From: Thermus brockianus
GTDB taxonomy: Bacteria > Deinococcota > Deinococci > Deinococcales > Thermaceae
Direction: 5' to 3'
Assembly (NCBI RefSeq): GCF_001880325.1
Contig: NZ_CP016312.1
Location: 1,302,001 to 1,366,000 of the forward strand
Length of the DNA stretch: 64,000 bases
Below the pieces are notes generated by a model. The model saw only the letters and a list, made by a program, of their open reading frames with translations. It was not told the DNA's origin and made no database searches. Below, piece by piece: positions 30,586 through 41,404 of this stretch. The first letter of the stretch is position 1. Every line of letters starts with the position of its first letter. The translations under genes were made by a program, and so were the position numbers.

Positions 30586-30872
30586 AAACCGCTTACGACA
30601 TCATCCTCGCCCCCGTCCTCTCGGAGAAGGCCTACGCTGGCTTCGCCGAGGGCAAGTACACCTTCTGGGTTCACCCTAAGGCCACCAAGACCGAGATCAA
30701 GAACGCGGTGGAGGAGGCCTTCAAGGTGAAGGTGGTGGGGGTCAACACCCTTCGGGTGCGGGGCAAGAAGAAGCGCCTGGGCCGTTATTTGGGCAAGCGC
30801 CCCGACCGCAAAAAGGCCATCGTCCAGGTGGCTTCCGGGCAGAAGATTGAGGCCTTGGAGGGCCTCATCTAG
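30582..30872 (+). CDS. rplW: ribosomal protein L23
   Basis: 96 residues from GTG 30582, overlapping rplD by 4 bases. It lies at the tunnel exit and docks trigger factor and SRP. Seen: [35 protein letters not shown] and [19 protein letters not shown]. Confidence 0.96.
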   Translation: MKTAYDIILAPVLSEKAYAGFAEGKYTFWVHPKATKTEIKNAVEEAFKVKVVGVNTLRVRGKKKRLGRYLGKRPDRKKAIVQVASGQKIEALEGLI

Positions 30873-30876
30873 ACCT

Positions 30877-30897
30877 GGCCGGGTGGGGTGCCCGGCC
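30877..30897 (+). promoter_or_regulatory. hairpin between rplW and rplB
   Basis: GGCCGGG (30877-30883) pairs with CCCGGCC (30891-30897), loop TGGGGTG, in the 49-base gap before rplB. No T-run follows. Confidence 0.45.
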
Positions 30898-30921
30898 CCG
30901 ATCCGGCAAGGAGGATAGAGA

Positions 30922-31752
30922 ATGGCAGTCAAGAAGTTCAAACCCTACACGCCGAGCCGCCGTTTCATGACGGTGGCGGACTTCTCCGAGATCACCAAGA
31001 CCGAGCCGGAGAAGTCCTTGGTCAAGCCCCTGAAGAAGACCGGGGGGCGCAACAACCAGGGGCGCATCACCGTGCGCTTCCGGGGCGGCGGCCACAAGCG
31101 GCTTTACCGCATCGTGGACTTCAAGCGCTGGGACAAGGCGGGCATCCCCGCCAAGGTGGCGGCCATTGAGTACGACCCCAACCGCTCCGCCCGCATCGCC
31201 CTCCTCCACTACGCCGACGGGGAGAAGCGCTACATCATCGCCCCCGAGGGCCTACAGGTGGGCCAGCAGGTGGTGGCGGGCCCCGATGCCCCCATCCAGG
31301 TGGGCAACGCCCTCCCCTTGCGCTTCATCCCCGTGGGCACCGTGGTCCACGCCGTGGAGCTGGAGCCCAAGAAGGGGGCCAAGCTGGCCCGCTCCGCCGG
31401 CACCAGCACCCAGATCCAGGGCCGGGAAGGGGACTACGTGATCCTGCGCCTCCCTTCCGGGGAGCTGCGCAAGGTGCACGGCGAGTGCTACGCCACCATC
31501 GGGGCCGTGGGCAACGCTGACCACAAGAACATCGTTCTGGGCAAGGCGGGGCGCACCCGGTGGCTTGGGCGTAAGCCCCACGTGCGCGGCGCCGCCATGA
31601 ACCCCGTGGACCACCCCCACGGCGGTGGTGAGGGCCGGGCGCCCAGGGGCCGTCCGCCCGCTTCCCCCTGGGGTTGGCAGACCAAGGGCCTTAAGACCCG
31701 GAACCGGCGCAAGCCTTCCAGCCGTTTCATCCTGGCCCGGCGCAAGAAGTGA
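30922..31752 (+). CDS. rplB: ribosomal protein L2
   Basis: 276 residues. It is needed for subunit joining and peptidyl transfer. Seen: [18 protein letters not shown] in the N-terminal RNA-binding domain and the conserved C-terminal [20 protein letters not shown] in which the histidine lies near the peptidyl-transferase centre. Ribosome site CAAGGAGGATAGAG. Confidence 0.98.
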   Translation: MAVKKFKPYTPSRRFMTVADFSEITKTEPEKSLVKPLKKTGGRNNQGRITVRFRGGGHKRLYRIVDFKRWDKAGIPAKVAAIEYDPNRSARIALLHYADGEKRYIIAPEGLQVGQQVVAGPDAPIQVGNALPLRFIPVGTVVHAVELEPKKGAKLARSAGTSTQIQGREGDYVILRLPSGELRKVHGECYATIGAVGNADHKNIVLGKAGRTRWLGRKPHVRGAAMNPVDHPHGGGEGRAPRGRPPASPWGWQTKGLKTRNRRKPSSRFILARRKK

Positions 31753-31757
31753 GGTGA

Positions 31758-32042
<285 letters not shown>

Positions 32043-32044
32043 CC

Positions 32045-32386
32045 ATGGAAGCGAAAGCCATTGCCCGTTACGTGCGCATCGCCCCCAGGAAGGTCCGGCT
32101 CGTGGTGGACCTGATCCGGGGGAAGAGCCTCGAGGAGGCCCGCGCCATCCTGCGCTACACCCACAAGCGGGGGGCCTACCACGTGGCCAAGGTGCTGGAG
32201 TCCGCCGCCGCCAACGCGGTGAACAACCACGACATGCTGGAGGATCGGCTTTACGTGAAGGCGGCCTTCGTGGACGAGGGGCCCGCCTTGAAGCGGGTGC
32301 TTCCCCGGGCCCGGGGCCGGGCGGACATCATGAAGAAGAAGACCAGCCACATCACGGTGATCTTGGGGGAGAAGCATGGGAAATAA
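32045..32386 (+). CDS. rplV: ribosomal protein L22
   Basis: 113 residues, 2 bases after rpsS. Its hairpin lines the exit tunnel. Seen: [29 protein letters not shown] and [19 protein letters not shown]. It overlaps rpsC by 11 bases. Confidence 0.97.
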   Translation: MEAKAIARYVRIAPRKVRLVVDLIRGKSLEEARAILRYTHKRGAYHVAKVLESAAANAVNNHDMLEDRLYVKAAFVDEGPALKRVLPRARGRADIMKKKTSHITVILGEKHGK

Positions 32387-33095
32387 AATCCACCCCATCG
32401 GGTTCCGGCTCGGCATCACCCGGGACTGGGAGTCCCGCTGGTATGCGGGGAAGAAGCAGTACCGCCACCTCCTCTGGGAGGACCAGAAGATCCGCGAGGT
32501 CCTCACCAAGGAGCTCTACCCGGCGGGGCTTGCCCGCATTGACATTGAGCGGGCGGCGGACAACGTGGCGGTGACCGTGCACGTGGCCAAGCCCGGCGTG
32601 GTCATCGGCCGGGGCGGGGAGAAGATCAAGGTCCTGCGGGAAACCCTATCCAAGATGACGGGGAAGAACGTGGCCTTGAACGTCCAGGAGATCCACAACC
32701 CCAACCTCTCCGCTCCCCTGGTGGCCCAGCGGGTGGCGGAGCAGATTGAGCGCCGCTTCGCCGTGCGCCGGGCCATCAAGCAGGCGGTGCAGCGGGTCAT
32801 GGAATCCGGGGCCAAGGGGGCCAAGGTCATCGTCTCCGGGCGCATCGGGGGGGCGGAGCAGGCCCGCACCGAGTGGGCCGCCGAGGGCCGGGTGCCCCTT
32901 CACACCCTGCGTGCTAACATAGACTACGGCTTCGCTTTGGCCCGCACCACCTACGGGGTGCTGGGGGTCAAGGCGTACGTCTTCTTGGGCGAGGTGATCG
33001 GCGGCCAGAAGGCCAAGGCCCGGGCCGAAGGCCCCAAGGGCGAGGAGAAGCCCCGCCGCCGCCGCCCCGCCGTGCGGGTGAAAAAGGAGGAGTAG
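32376..33095 (+). CDS. rpsC: ribosomal protein S3
   Basis: 239 residues. It forms part of the mRNA entry helicase. Seen: [18 protein letters not shown], the KH motif [15 protein letters not shown] and [13 protein letters not shown]. The C-terminal tail is rich in Lys, Arg and Pro. Confidence 0.97.
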   Translation: MGNKIHPIGFRLGITRDWESRWYAGKKQYRHLLWEDQKIREVLTKELYPAGLARIDIERAADNVAVTVHVAKPGVVIGRGGEKIKVLRETLSKMTGKNVALNVQEIHNPNLSAPLVAQRVAEQIERRFAVRRAIKQAVQRVMESGAKGAKVIVSGRIGGAEQARTEWAAEGRVPLHTLRANIDYGFALARTTYGVLGVKAYVFLGEVIGGQKAKARAEGPKGEEKPRRRRPAVRVKKEE

Positions 33096-33098
33096 GCC

Positions 33099-33524
33099 AT
33101 GCTGATGCCCAGGCGCATGAAGTACCGGAAGCAACACCGGGGCCGCATGAAGGGGGCCACGAAGGGGGGCGATTACGTGGCCTTCGGGGACTACGGCCTG
33201 GTGGCCCTCGAGCCCGCCTGGATCACCTCCCAGCAGATTGAGGCGGCCCGTGTGGCCATGGTGCGCCACTTCCGCCGCGGGGGGAAGATCTTCATCCGCA
33301 TCTTCCCCGACAAGCCCTACACCAAGAAGCCCTTGGAGGTGCGGATGGGTAAGGGTAAGGGCAACGTGGAGGGGTACGTGGCGGTGGTGAAGCCGGGCCG
33401 GGTGATGTTTGAGGTGGCGGGGGTGAACGAGGAGCAGGCCCTGGAGGCCTTGCGCATCGCCGGCCACAAGCTTCCCATCAAGACCAAGATCGTGCGGAGG
33501 GACGCCTACGATGAAGCTCAGTGA
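33099..33524 (+). CDS. rplP: ribosomal protein L16
   Basis: 141 residues. It helps position tRNA at the A site and in 50S assembly. Seen: [19 protein letters not shown], the [20 protein letters not shown] segment and [18 protein letters not shown]. It overlaps rpmC by 14 bases. Confidence 0.97.
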   Translation: MLMPRRMKYRKQHRGRMKGATKGGDYVAFGDYGLVALEPAWITSQQIEAARVAMVRHFRRGGKIFIRIFPDKPYTKKPLEVRMGKGKGNVEGYVAVVKPGRVMFEVAGVNEEQALEALRIAGHKLPIKTKIVRRDAYDEAQ

Positions 33525-33729
33525 GGTGAAGAAGGAGCTGGAGGAGGCCCGCAAGCTCTCCCCGGCGGAGCTGGAGAAGCTCATCCGGAAGAAGAAGCAG
33601 GAGCTGATGGAGCTCCGCTTCCAAGCCTCCATCGGCCAGCTTTCCCAGAACCATAGGATCCGGGAAACCCGCAAGTCCATTGCCCGGCTCCTCACGGTGC
33701 TGAACGAGAAGAGGAGGGCCAATGCCTAA
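33511..33729 (+). CDS. rpmC: ribosomal protein L29
   Basis: 72 residues forming a two-helix hairpin at the tunnel exit. Seen: [37 protein letters not shown] and [16 protein letters not shown]. It starts within rplP and overlaps rpsQ by 8 bases. Confidence 0.95.
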   Translation: MKLSEVKKELEEARKLSPAELEKLIRKKKQELMELRFQASIGQLSQNHRIRETRKSIARLLTVLNEKRRANA

Positions 33730-34039
33730 GAAGGTGCTGACCGGGGTGGTGGTGAGCGACAAGATGCAAAAGACCGTCACGGTCTTGGTGGAGCGCCAGT
33801 TCCCCCACCCCCTCTACGGCAAGGTGATCAAGCGCTCCAAGAAGTACCTGGCCCACGACCCCGAGGAGCGGTACAAGGTGGGGGACGTGGTGGAGATCGT
33901 GGAGGCCCGCCCCATCTCCAAGCGCAAGCGCTTTAAGGTACTGCGGCTTCTGGAAAGCGGGCGGCTTGACCTGGTGGAAAGGTACGAGGTCCGCCGCCAA
34001 AACTACGCCAGCCTTTCCAAGCGGGGAGGTAAGGCATGA
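33722..34039 (+). CDS. rpsQ: ribosomal protein S17
   Basis: 105 residues, with a C-terminal extension of about 20 residues compared with E. coli, as in other Thermus. Seen: [21 protein letters not shown] and [22 protein letters not shown]. It overlaps rplN by 4 bases. Confidence 0.96.
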   Translation: MPKKVLTGVVVSDKMQKTVTVLVERQFPHPLYGKVIKRSKKYLAHDPEERYKVGDVVEIVEARPISKRKRFKVLRLLESGRLDLVERYEVRRQNYASLSKRGGKA

Positions 34040-34404
34040 TCCAGCCCCAGACCTATCTGGAGGTGGCCGACAACACCGGGGCCCGCAAGATCATGTGCAT
34101 CCGCGTCCTCAAGGGCTCCAACGCCAAGTACGCCACCGTGGGGGACATCATCGTGGCCAGCGTCAAGGAGGCCATCCCCCGCGGGGCGGTGAAGGAAGGG
34201 GATGTGGTGAAGGCGGTGGTGGTGCGCACCAAGAAGGAGGTGAAGCGGCCCGACGGTTCGGCCATCCGTTTTGACGACAACGCCGCCGTCATCATCAACA
34301 ACCAGCTGGAGCCCCGCGGCACCCGGGTCTTCGGCCCCGTGGCGAGGGAACTCCGCGAGAAGGGCTTCATGAAGATCGTTTCCCTGGCGCCGGAGGTGCT
34401 CTGA
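34036..34404 (+). CDS. rplN: ribosomal protein L14
   Basis: 122 residues. It forms an intersubunit bridge. Seen: [21 protein letters not shown] cut at the conserved core, [20 protein letters not shown], and [24 protein letters not shown] at the end. Confidence 0.97.
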   Translation: MIQPQTYLEVADNTGARKIMCIRVLKGSNAKYATVGDIIVASVKEAIPRGAVKEGDVVKAVVVRTKKEVKRPDGSAIRFDDNAAVIINNQLEPRGTRVFGPVARELREKGFMKIVSLAPEVL

Positions 34405-34736
34405 TGCAGACCAAGGTGCACGTGAAGAAGGGGGACACCGTGCTGGTGGCCTCCGGCAAGTACAAAGGCCGCGTGGGCAAGGTGAAGGCGGTGTTACCCA
34501 AGCGCCAGGCGGTGATCGTGGAAGGGGTGAACATCGTCAAGAAGGCGGTGCGGGTGAGCCCGCAGCACCCCCAGGGCGGGTTCGTGGAGCAGGAGGCCCC
34601 CTTGCACGCCTCCAAGGTGCGCCCCATCTGCCCCGCCTGCGGCAAGCCCACCCGGGTGCGCAAGAAGCTCCTGGAAGACGGGCGGAAGATCCGGGCCTGC
34701 GCCAAGTGCGGCGGGTCCTTGGACGTGGAGGAGTAG
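34404..34736 (+). CDS. rplX: ribosomal protein L24
   Basis: 110 residues. Its KOW motif ([20 protein letters not shown]) starts 50S assembly at the 5' domain of 23S rRNA. Four cysteines in the C-terminal third (CPACGKP and CAKCGGS) form a zinc-ribbon-like knot. The ATG shares one base with the rplN stop. Confidence 0.96.
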   Translation: MQTKVHVKKGDTVLVASGKYKGRVGKVKAVLPKRQAVIVEGVNIVKKAVRVSPQHPQGGFVEQEAPLHASKVRPICPACGKPTRVRKKLLEDGRKIRACAKCGGSLDVEE

Positions 34737-34737
34737 C

Positions 34738-35286
34738 ATGCCTCTGGACGTTGCCCTGAAGAAGAAGTACTACGAGGAGGTCCGGCCCGAGCTCATCCGC
34801 CGCTTCGGCTACCAGAACATCTGGGAGGTTCCCAGGCTGGTGAAGGTGGTGGTTAACCAGGGCCTGGGCGAGGCCAAGGAGGACGCCCGCATCCTGGAGA
34901 AGGCCTCCAAGGAGCTCGCCCTTATCACCGGCCAGAAGCCGGCGGTGACCCGGGCGAAGAAGTCCATCTCCAACTTCAAGCTCCGCAAGGGCATGCCCAT
35001 CGGCCTTCGGGTGACGCTGCGGGGGGACCGCATGTGGATCTTCCTGGAAAAGCTCCTCAACGTGGCCCTGCCCCGCATCCGCGACTTCCGGGGCGTGAAC
35101 CCGGCAAGCTTTGACGGCCGGGGCAACTACAACCTGGGCCTCAAGGAGCAGCTCATCTTCCCCGAGGTCACCTACGATATGGTGGACGCCCTTAGGGGGA
35201 TGGACATCGCGGTGGTCACCACCGCCAGGACCGACGAGGAGGCCAAGGCCCTTTTGGAGCTCTTGGGTTTTCCCTTCCGCAAGTGA
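34738..35286 (+). CDS. rplE: ribosomal protein L5
   Basis: 182 residues. It binds 5S rRNA in the central protuberance. Seen: [35 protein letters not shown] and [17 protein letters not shown]. Confidence 0.97.
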   Translation: MPLDVALKKKYYEEVRPELIRRFGYQNIWEVPRLVKVVVNQGLGEAKEDARILEKASKELALITGQKPAVTRAKKSISNFKLRKGMPIGLRVTLRGDRMWIFLEKLLNVALPRIRDFRGVNPASFDGRGNYNLGLKEQLIFPEVTYDMVDALRGMDIAVVTTARTDEEAKALLELLGFPFRK

Positions 35287-35293
35287 GGCGAGC

Positions 35294-35479
35294 ATGGCGA
35301 GAAAAGCGCTGATTGAGAAGGCCAAGCGGACCCCTAAGTTCAAGGTGCGGGCCTACACCCGGTGCGTGCGGTGCGGGAGGGCCAGGAGCGTCTACCGCTA
35401 CTTCGGTCTTTGCCGGCTCTGCCTGCGGGAGCTGGCCCACAAGGGGCAGCTTCCTGGGGTGAAGAAGGCCAGCTGGTAG
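35294..35479 (+). CDS. rpsZ: ribosomal protein S14, zinc-binding short form
   Basis: 61 residues with four cysteines ([12 protein letters not shown] and [13 protein letters not shown]) that bind zinc, the form typical of Thermus rather than the long zinc-free S14 of E. coli. A 68-base gap follows; it contains a short imperfect GGTC/GACC inverted repeat and the ribosome site of rpsH, and I see no gene in it. Confidence 0.97.
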   Translation: MARKALIEKAKRTPKFKVRAYTRCVRCGRARSVYRYFGLCRLCLRELAHKGQLPGVKKASW

Positions 35480-35547
35480 GCCGTGGCCGGTCGGGGGGGT
35501 TCCCTCGAGACCGCATGGCTTGGGAGTGAGGTAAAAGGAGAGAGGAA

Positions 35548-35964
35548 ATGCTGACGGACCCCATTGCCGACATGCTGACCCGGATACGCAACGCCACCCG
35601 GGTCTACAAGGAGAGCACCGAGGTGCCCGCCTCCCGCTTTAAGGAGGAAATCCTCAAGATCTTGGCGCGGGAGGGTTTCATCAAGGGGTACGAGCGGGTG
35701 GAGGTGGACGGCAAGCCCGTGTTGCGCATCCACCTGAAGTACGGTCCCAGGCGTCCCGGGCTTGACCCCCGTCCCGAACAGGTCATCAAGCACATCCGGC
35801 GCATCAGCCGCCCGGGGCGGCGGGTCTACGTGGGGGTGAAGGAGATCCCCCGGGTGCGCCGGGGTCTGGGGATTGCCATCCTGTCCACGCCCAAAGGGGT
35901 GCTCACCGACCGGGAGGCCCGCAAGCTGGGCGTGGGCGGCGAGCTCATCTGCGAGGTGTGGTGA
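35548..35964 (+). CDS. rpsH: ribosomal protein S8
   Basis: 138 residues. It binds the central domain of 16S rRNA. Seen: [17 protein letters not shown], and the C-terminal [20 protein letters not shown] and GGELICEVW. In E. coli S8 is the repressor of the spc operon. Ribosome site AAAAGGAGAGAGG. Confidence 0.97.
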   Translation: MLTDPIADMLTRIRNATRVYKESTEVPASRFKEEILKILAREGFIKGYERVEVDGKPVLRIHLKYGPRRPGLDPRPEQVIKHIRRISRPGRRVYVGVKEIPRVRRGLGIAILSTPKGVLTDREARKLGVGGELICEVW

Positions 35965-36506
35965 TGTCTAGGATTGGCCGGCTTCCCATTCCCCTGCCCA
36001 AGGGGGTCAGCGTGGAGGTGGCCCCGGGCCTGGTCAAGGTCAAGGGCCCCAAGGGCGAGCTTTCCGTGGCCATCTCCCCCGAGATGCGGGTGGTGGTGGA
36101 GGAGGGTGTGGTCCGGGTGGAGCGCCCTTCGGACGAGCGCCGCCACAGGAGCCTTCACGGCCTCACCCGCACCCTCATCGCCAATGCGGTGAAGGGGGTG
36201 TCCGAGGGGTACGCCAAGGAGCTCCTCATCAAGGGCATCGGTTACCGGGCACGGCTTGTGGGCCGGGCCGTGGAGCTTTCCGTGGGCTACAGCCACCCCG
36301 TGGTGGTGGAGCCCCCGGAGGGGATCACCCTCGAGGTGCCCGAGCCAACCAAGATCCGGGTGGTGGGCATTGACAAGCAGCGGGTGGGCCAGGTGGCCGC
36401 CGACATCCGGGCCATCAAGAAGCCCAGCGCCTACCACGAAAAGGGCATCTACTACGCGGGCGAGCCCGTCCGCCTTAAGCCCGGCAAGGCCGGGGCCAAG
36501 AAGTAG
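35964..36506 (+). CDS. rplF: ribosomal protein L6
   Basis: 180 residues from ATG 35964, which overlaps the rpsH stop by one base; the GTG at 35958 is less likely because known Thermus L6 begins [10 protein letters not shown]. Two repeated domains. Seen: [21 protein letters not shown] and [20 protein letters not shown]. Confidence 0.96.
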   Translation: MSRIGRLPIPLPKGVSVEVAPGLVKVKGPKGELSVAISPEMRVVVEEGVVRVERPSDERRHRSLHGLTRTLIANAVKGVSEGYAKELLIKGIGYRARLVGRAVELSVGYSHPVVVEPPEGITLEVPEPTKIRVVGIDKQRVGQVAADIRAIKKPSAYHEKGIYYAGEPVRLKPGKAGAKK

Positions 36507-36514
36507 GGGGGATT

Positions 36515-36853
36515 ATGGCACGGCTTACCGCATACGAGCGCCGCAAATTCCGGGTGCGCAACCGCATCAAGCGCACGGGCCGGCTACGCCTTTCCGTCTT
36601 CCGCAGCCTCAACCACATCTACGCCCAGATCATTGACGACGAGAAAGGGGAAACCCTGGTGGCCGAATCCAGCCTGGCCCTGAAGCTCAAGGGCAACAAG
36701 ACCGAGGTGGCCCGGCAGGTGGGGCGCGCCTTGGCGGAAAAGGCTTTGGCCAAGGGCATCAAGCAGGTGGCCTTTGACCGGGGCCCCTACAAGTACCATG
36801 GCCGGGTGAAGGCCCTGGCCGAGGGGGCCCGGGAGGGCGGTTTGGAGTTCTAG
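36515..36853 (+). CDS. rplR: ribosomal protein L18
   Basis: 112 residues. It binds 5S rRNA together with L5. Seen: [39 protein letters not shown] and [21 protein letters not shown]. Confidence 0.96.
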   Translation: MARLTAYERRKFRVRNRIKRTGRLRLSVFRSLNHIYAQIIDDEKGETLVAESSLALKLKGNKTEVARQVGRALAEKALAKGIKQVAFDRGPYKYHGRVKALAEGAREGGLEF

Positions 36854-36863
36854 AGGAGGGACC

Positions 36864-37337
36864 ATGCCCGAGACCGACTTTGAGGAGAAGATGATCCTGG
36901 TGCGGCGCACCGCCAAGACCTACCAGGGCGGCCGCCGCTTCCGCTTCGGCGCCTTGGTGGTGGTGGGTGACCGGCAGGGCCGGGTGGGCCTGGGCCTGGG
37001 CAAGGCCAAGGAGGTGCCCTTGGCGGTGCAAAAGGCCGGGTACTACGCCCGCCGCAACATGGTGGAGGTGCCCATTCAAAACGGCACCATTCCCCACGAG
37101 ATTGAGGTGGAGTACGGGGCTTCCAAGATCCTCTTGAAGCCCGCTGCTCCCGGGACCGGGGTAATCGCTGGGGCGGTGCCCCGGGCCATTCTGGAACTTG
37201 CGGGCATCACCGACATCCTCACCAAGGAGCTCGGGAGCCGCAACCCCATCAACATTGCCTACGCCACCATGGAAGCCCTCCGGCAACTCCAGACCCGGGA
37301 GGACGTGAAGCGTCTCCGGAAGGGCGGGGAGGAGTGA
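36864..37337 (+). CDS. rpsE: ribosomal protein S5
   Basis: 157 residues. It affects decoding accuracy. Seen: [41 protein letters not shown], and [20 protein letters not shown]. The stop shares a base with the rpmD start. Confidence 0.97.
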   Translation: MPETDFEEKMILVRRTAKTYQGGRRFRFGALVVVGDRQGRVGLGLGKAKEVPLAVQKAGYYARRNMVEVPIQNGTIPHEIEVEYGASKILLKPAAPGTGVIAGAVPRAILELAGITDILTKELGSRNPINIAYATMEALRQLQTREDVKRLRKGGEE

Positions 37338-37519
37338 TGGGCAAGCTCAAGGTTAAGCTGGTGAAAAGCCCCATCGGCTACCCCAAGGACCAGAAGGCCG
37401 CCCTGAAGGCCTTGGGGCTCACCAAGTTGCAGAAGGAGAAGGTGCTGGAGGACATCCCGGCCATCCGGGGCAACGTGGCCAAGGTGGCCCACCTTCTCCG
37501 GGTGGAGGTGCTGGAATGA
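37337..37519 (+). CDS. rpmD: ribosomal protein L30
   Basis: 60 residues from ATG 37337. Seen: [19 protein letters not shown] and the C-terminal [18 protein letters not shown]. It overlaps rplO by 4 bases. Confidence 0.95.
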   Translation: MGKLKVKLVKSPIGYPKDQKAALKALGLTKLQKEKVLEDIPAIRGNVAKVAHLLRVEVLE

Positions 37520-37968
37520 AGCTCACCGACCTAAAGCCCAATCCTGGGGCCAACAAGAAGCGCAAGCGGGTAGGGCGGGGGCCGGGCTCCGGCCACGGCA
37601 AGACCGCTACCCGGGGCCACAAGGGCCAGAAGTCCCGCTCGGGCGGCCTCAAGGACCCCCGCCGCTTTGAGGGCGGCCGCTCCACCACCCTGATGCGCCT
37701 GCCCAAGCGGGGCATGCAGGGCCAGGTGCCGGGCGAGATCAAGCGCCCCAAGTACCAGGGGGTGAACCTCAAGGACCTGGCCCGCTTTGAAGGGGAGGTT
37801 ACCCCTGAACTCCTGGTGCAGGCGGGCCTCTTGAAGAAGGGCTACCGGCTCAAGGTGCTAGGGGAGGGGGAGGCCAAGCCCCTCAAGGTAGTGGCCCACG
37901 CCTTCTCCAAAAGCGCCCTGGAAAAGCTGAGGGCCGCAGGCGGGGAAGCGGTCCTCTTGGAGGCCTAA
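37516..37968 (+). CDS. rplO: ribosomal protein L15
   Basis: 150 residues. The extended N-terminal arm is rich in Gly, Arg and Lys ([21 protein letters not shown]), then a globular domain with [14 protein letters not shown] at the end. Directly followed by secY, one base after its stop. Confidence 0.97.
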   Translation: MKLTDLKPNPGANKKRKRVGRGPGSGHGKTATRGHKGQKSRSGGLKDPRRFEGGRSTTLMRLPKRGMQGQVPGEIKRPKYQGVNLKDLARFEGEVTPELLVQAGLLKKGYRLKVLGEGEAKPLKVVAHAFSKSALEKLRAAGGEAVLLEA

Positions 37969-37969
37969 G

Positions 37970-39286
37970 ATGCTGAAGGCCTTCCGGAGCGCCCTCCAGA
38001 TTCCCGAGCTTCGCCAGCGCATTCTCTTCACCCTCCTCGTCCTGGCCGCCTACCGCTTGGGGGCCTTCATCCCTACCCCGGGGGTGGACCTGGACAAGAT
38101 CCAGGAGTTTTTGCGCACCACCCAAGGAGGGGTTTTCGGGATCATCAACCTCTTCTCGGGCGGCAACTTTGAGCGTTTCTCCATCTTCGCCCTGGGCATC
38201 ATGCCCTACATCACCGCCGCCATCATCATGCAGCTTCTCGTCAACGTGGTGCCGGCGCTGGAGAAGCTTTCCAAGGAGGGGGAGGAGGGCCGCCGCATCA
38301 TCAACCAGTACACCCGCATCGGCGGCATCGCTCTGGGGGCCTTCCAGGGCTTCTTCTTGGCCACGGCCTTTTTGGGGGCGGAGGGGGGTAGGTTCCTCCT
38401 TCCCGGCTGGTCCCCGGGCCCCTTCTTCTGGCTGGTGGTGGTGGTCACCCAGGTGGCGGGCATCGCCCTCCTCCTCTGGATGGCGGAGCGCATCACGGAG
38501 TACGGCATCGGGAACGGCACCAGCATGATCATCTTTGCCGGCATCGTGGTGGAATGGTTGCCCCAGCTGGTGCGCACCGCCGGGCTGATCCGCACGGGGG
38601 AGGTGAACCTGGTGGCCTTCCTCTTCTTCCTGGCCTTCATCGTCCTGGCCTTCGCTGGGATGGTGGCGGTGCAGCAGGCGGAGCGCCGCATCCCCGTGCA
38701 GTACGCCCGTAAGGTGGTGGGGCGCAGGGTTTACGGGGGCCAGGCCACCTACATCCCTATCAAGCTGAACGCCGCTGGGGTGATCCCCATCGTCTTCGCC
38801 GCCGCCATCCTACAAATCCCCATCTTCCTCGCCGCGCCCTTCCAGGATAACCCCGTACTCCAGGCCATCGCCAACTTCTTTAACCCCACCCACCTTTCCG
38901 GGCTTCTCCTCGAGGTGGTCCTCATCGTCCTCTTCACCTACGTGTACACCGCCGTGCAGTTTGACCCCAAGCGCATCGCCGAAAGCCTCAGGGAGTACGG
39001 GGGGTTCATCCCCGGCATCCGCCCCGGGGAGCCCACGGTGAAGTTCCTGGAGCACATCGTCTCCCGCCTCACCCTCTGGGGGGCGCTTTTCTTGGGCCTC
39101 GTGGCGGCCTTGCCCCAGATCATCCAGAACCTCACCGGGGTGAAGAGCATCGCCTTTTCGGGGATCGGCCTCTTGATCGTGGTGGGGGTAGCCCTGGATA
39201 CCCTTAGGCAGATTGAAAGCCAGCTGATGCTCAGGAACTACGAGGGGTTCTTGTCCAAGGGCCGGATCCGCGGCCGCACGCGCTAG
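37970..39286 (+). CDS. secY: preprotein translocase subunit SecY
   Basis: 438 residues with ten membrane helices forming the Sec channel. Seen: AYRLGAFIPTPGVD, the plug region GGNFERFSIFALGIMPYITA and the cytoplasmic loop QQAERRIPVQYARKVVGRR that contacts the ribosome and SecA. It sits in the spc part of the cluster, as in most bacteria. Confidence 0.98.
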   Translation: MLKAFRSALQIPELRQRILFTLLVLAAYRLGAFIPTPGVDLDKIQEFLRTTQGGVFGIINLFSGGNFERFSIFALGIMPYITAAIIMQLLVNVVPALEKLSKEGEEGRRIINQYTRIGGIALGAFQGFFLATAFLGAEGGRFLLPGWSPGPFFWLVVVVTQVAGIALLLWMAERITEYGIGNGTSMIIFAGIVVEWLPQLVRTAGLIRTGEVNLVAFLFFLAFIVLAFAGMVAVQQAERRIPVQYARKVVGRRVYGGQATYIPIKLNAAGVIPIVFAAAILQIPIFLAAPFQDNPVLQAIANFFNPTHLSGLLLEVVLIVLFTYVYTAVQFDPKRIAESLREYGGFIPGIRPGEPTVKFLEHIVSRLTLWGALFLGLVAALPQIIQNLTGVKSIAFSGIGLLIVVGVALDTLRQIESQLMLRNYEGFLSKGRIRGRTR

Positions 39287-39294
39287 GAGGGAGA

Positions 39295-39849
39295 ATGGGG
39301 GAAGCGGTGATCTTCTTGGGGCCGCCGGGGGCGGGGAAGGGCACCCAGGCGGCGAGGCTTGCAGCGGAGCTGGGCTTTAAGAAGCTTTCCACGGGGGACA
39401 TCCTGCGGGACCACGTGGCCCGGGGCACCCCCTTGGGCCAGCAGGTGAAGCCCATCATGGACCGGGGGGACCTGGTGCCCGATGACCTCATCCTGGCCCT
39501 GATCCGCGAGGAGCTTGCCGACCGGGTGATCCTGGACGGCTTTCCCCGCACCTTGCCCCAGGCGGAGGCCCTGGGCCGCCTCCTGGAGGAGACGGGGACC
39601 CGGCTCCTTGGGGTGGTGCTGGTGGAGGTGCCCGAGGCGGAGCTGGTCCGGCGCATGCTCAAGCGGGCCGAGCTGGAGGGCCGCTCCGACGACAACGAGG
39701 AGACCATAAGGCGCCGCCTCGAGGTCTACCGGGAGAAGACCGAGCCCCTCATCCACTACTATGAGAAGACGGGTGCCCTGAAGCGGGTGGACGGCCTGGG
39801 CACGCCCGATGAGGTCTACGCCCGCATCCGGGCCGCCTTGGGAATCTGA
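39295..39849 (+). CDS. adk: adenylate kinase
   Basis: 184 residues. It interconverts ATP plus AMP and two ADP. Seen: the P-loop FLGPPGAGKGTQAARLA, LSTGDILRDH, LDGFPRTLPQAE and a very short lid (RAELEGRSDDNEETIRRRLEVY) with no zinc cysteines. Its stop overlaps the map start. Confidence 0.97.
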   Translation: MGEAVIFLGPPGAGKGTQAARLAAELGFKKLSTGDILRDHVARGTPLGQQVKPIMDRGDLVPDDLILALIREELADRVILDGFPRTLPQAEALGRLLEETGTRLLGVVLVEVPEAELVRRMLKRAELEGRSDDNEETIRRRLEVYREKTEPLIHYYEKTGALKRVDGLGTPDEVYARIRAALGI

Positions 39850-40616
39850 TGGCCATTAAGCTCAAAAGCCCCTGGGAGATTGAGCGCATGCGGGAGGCGG
39901 GCGCCCTCCTCACCGAGGTGGTGGAGGAGGTGGCCCGCCACGTGGAGCCGGGGATCACCACCAAGGAGCTGGACCGGATTGCCCACGAGGCTATCCTTAA
40001 GCGCAAGGCCAAGCCGGCCTTCCTGGGGCTCTACGGCTTCCCCGCCACGCTTTGCACCTCGGTGAACGAGGTGGTGGTCCACGGCATCCCCTCGGAGGAA
40101 CCCCTGAAGGAGGGGGATATCCTTTCCGTGGACGTGGGCCTCATCTACGGGGGCTTCGCCGCCGACATGGCCCGCACCTTCCCCGTGGGCAGGGTTTCCC
40201 CGGAGGCGGAAAGGCTCATCCAGGACACAGAGGCCGCCTTCTGGGAGGGGATGAAGTACCTCAAGCCGGGCTTCCGCATCGGGGACGTGGCCCACGCCGT
40301 GCAGACCTTCTTGGAAAGCCGCGGCTACGGGGTGGTGCGGGAGTTCGTGGGGCACGGGGTGGGCCGGGAGATCCACGAGGACCCCCAGCTTCCCAACTTT
40401 GGCAAGCCGGGCACGGGGCCCAAGATCCGCCCCGGCATGACCTTGGCCCTAGAGCCCATGGTCACCTTGCGCCCGGCACGTGTGGTAATATTGGAAGATG
40501 GCTGGACGGCGAGCGCCGGTCAAGGCAACCTCGCCGCCCACTACGAGAACACCGTCTTGGTGACGGAGGAGGGCCCGGAGCTCCTCACCGGGGTACCCCT
40601 GGTGCGGGCGCGGTAG
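39849..40616 (+). CDS. map: methionine aminopeptidase type I
   Basis: 255 residues. It removes the initiator Met. The metal ligands are visible in [17 protein letters not shown] (two Asp), [12 protein letters not shown] (His), LEPMVTL (Glu) and the last Glu in [10 protein letters not shown] region. It shares bases with the adk stop. Confidence 0.97.
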   Translation: MAIKLKSPWEIERMREAGALLTEVVEEVARHVEPGITTKELDRIAHEAILKRKAKPAFLGLYGFPATLCTSVNEVVVHGIPSEEPLKEGDILSVDVGLIYGGFAADMARTFPVGRVSPEAERLIQDTEAAFWEGMKYLKPGFRIGDVAHAVQTFLESRGYGVVREFVGHGVGREIHEDPQLPNFGKPGTGPKIRPGMTLALEPMVTLRPARVVILEDGWTASAGQGNLAAHYENTVLVTEEGPELLTGVPLVRAR

Positions 40617-40623
40617 GAGGGGT

Positions 40624-40842
40624 ATGGCGAAGGAGAAGGACACCATTCGGGCGGAAGGCGTGATCACCGAGGCTTTGCCCAACGCCACCTTTCGGGTGAA
40701 GCTGGACTCGGGACCGGAGATCCTGGCCTATATCTCCGGCAAGATGCGCATGCACTATATCCGCATCCTGCCGGGGGACCGGGTGGTGGTGGAGATTACC
40801 CCCTACGACCCCACGCGGGGCCGCATCGTCTACAGAAAGTAG
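40624..40842 (+). CDS. infA: translation initiation factor IF-1
   Basis: 72 residues, an OB-fold S1-like protein that blocks the ribosomal A site during initiation. Seen: [21 protein letters not shown] and [21 protein letters not shown]. Confidence 0.97.
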   Translation: MAKEKDTIRAEGVITEALPNATFRVKLDSGPEILAYISGKMRMHYIRILPGDRVVVEITPYDPTRGRIVYRK

Positions 40843-40850
40843 GAGGCGCG

Positions 40851-40964
40851 ATGAAGGTACGGGCATCGGTCAAGAGGATGTGCGAAAAGTGCAAGGTGGT
40901 GCGCCGGCACGGGCGGGTATACGTGATTTGCGAAAACCCCAAGCACAAGCAGCGGCAGGGTTAG
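40851..40964 (+). CDS. rpmJ: ribosomal protein L36
   Basis: 37 residues from ATG 40851 after [20 protein letters not shown] then [22 protein letters not shown]. The zinc ligands Cys11, Cys14, Cys27 and His32 are all present. Confidence 0.97.
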   Translation: MKVRASVKRMCEKCKVVRRHGRVYVICENPKHKQRQG

Positions 40965-40977
40965 GTAAGGAGGCAAC

Positions 40978-41358
40978 GTGGCGAGGATTGCAGGCGTAGA
41001 GATTCCCAGGAACAAGCGGGTGGACGTGGCCCTCACCTACATCTACGGCATCGGGCCGGCCCGGGCCAAGGAGGCGTTGGAGAAGACGGGCATCAACCCG
41101 GCCACCCGGGTCAAGGACCTCACCGAGGCCGAGGTGGTGCGCCTCCGCGAGTACGTGGAGAACACCTGGAAGCTGGAAGGCGAGCTCCGGGCGGAGGTGG
41201 CCGCCAACATCAAGCGGCTCATGGACATCGGGTGCTACCGGGGGCTTCGGCACCGTAGGGGCCTTCCCGTGCGCGGCCAACGTACCCGTACCAACGCCCG
41301 CACCCGTAAAGGTCCCCGCAAGACCGTGGCGGGCAAGAAGAAGGCTCCGAGGAAGTAG
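40978..41358 (+). CDS. rpsM: ribosomal protein S13
   Basis: 126 residues from GTG 40978 after TAAGGAGG. It contacts the P-site tRNA and 50S bridges. Seen: [37 protein letters not shown] and a basic lysine-rich tail. First gene of the alpha set. Confidence 0.97.
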   Translation: MARIAGVEIPRNKRVDVALTYIYGIGPARAKEALEKTGINPATRVKDLTEAEVVRLREYVENTWKLEGELRAEVAANIKRLMDIGCYRGLRHRRGLPVRGQRTRTNARTRKGPRKTVAGKKKAPRK

Positions 41359-41404
41359 CCTAAGGCGCTTCTAGGGCCAGAGGATACTCCGATAGAGGGA
41401 GAGT

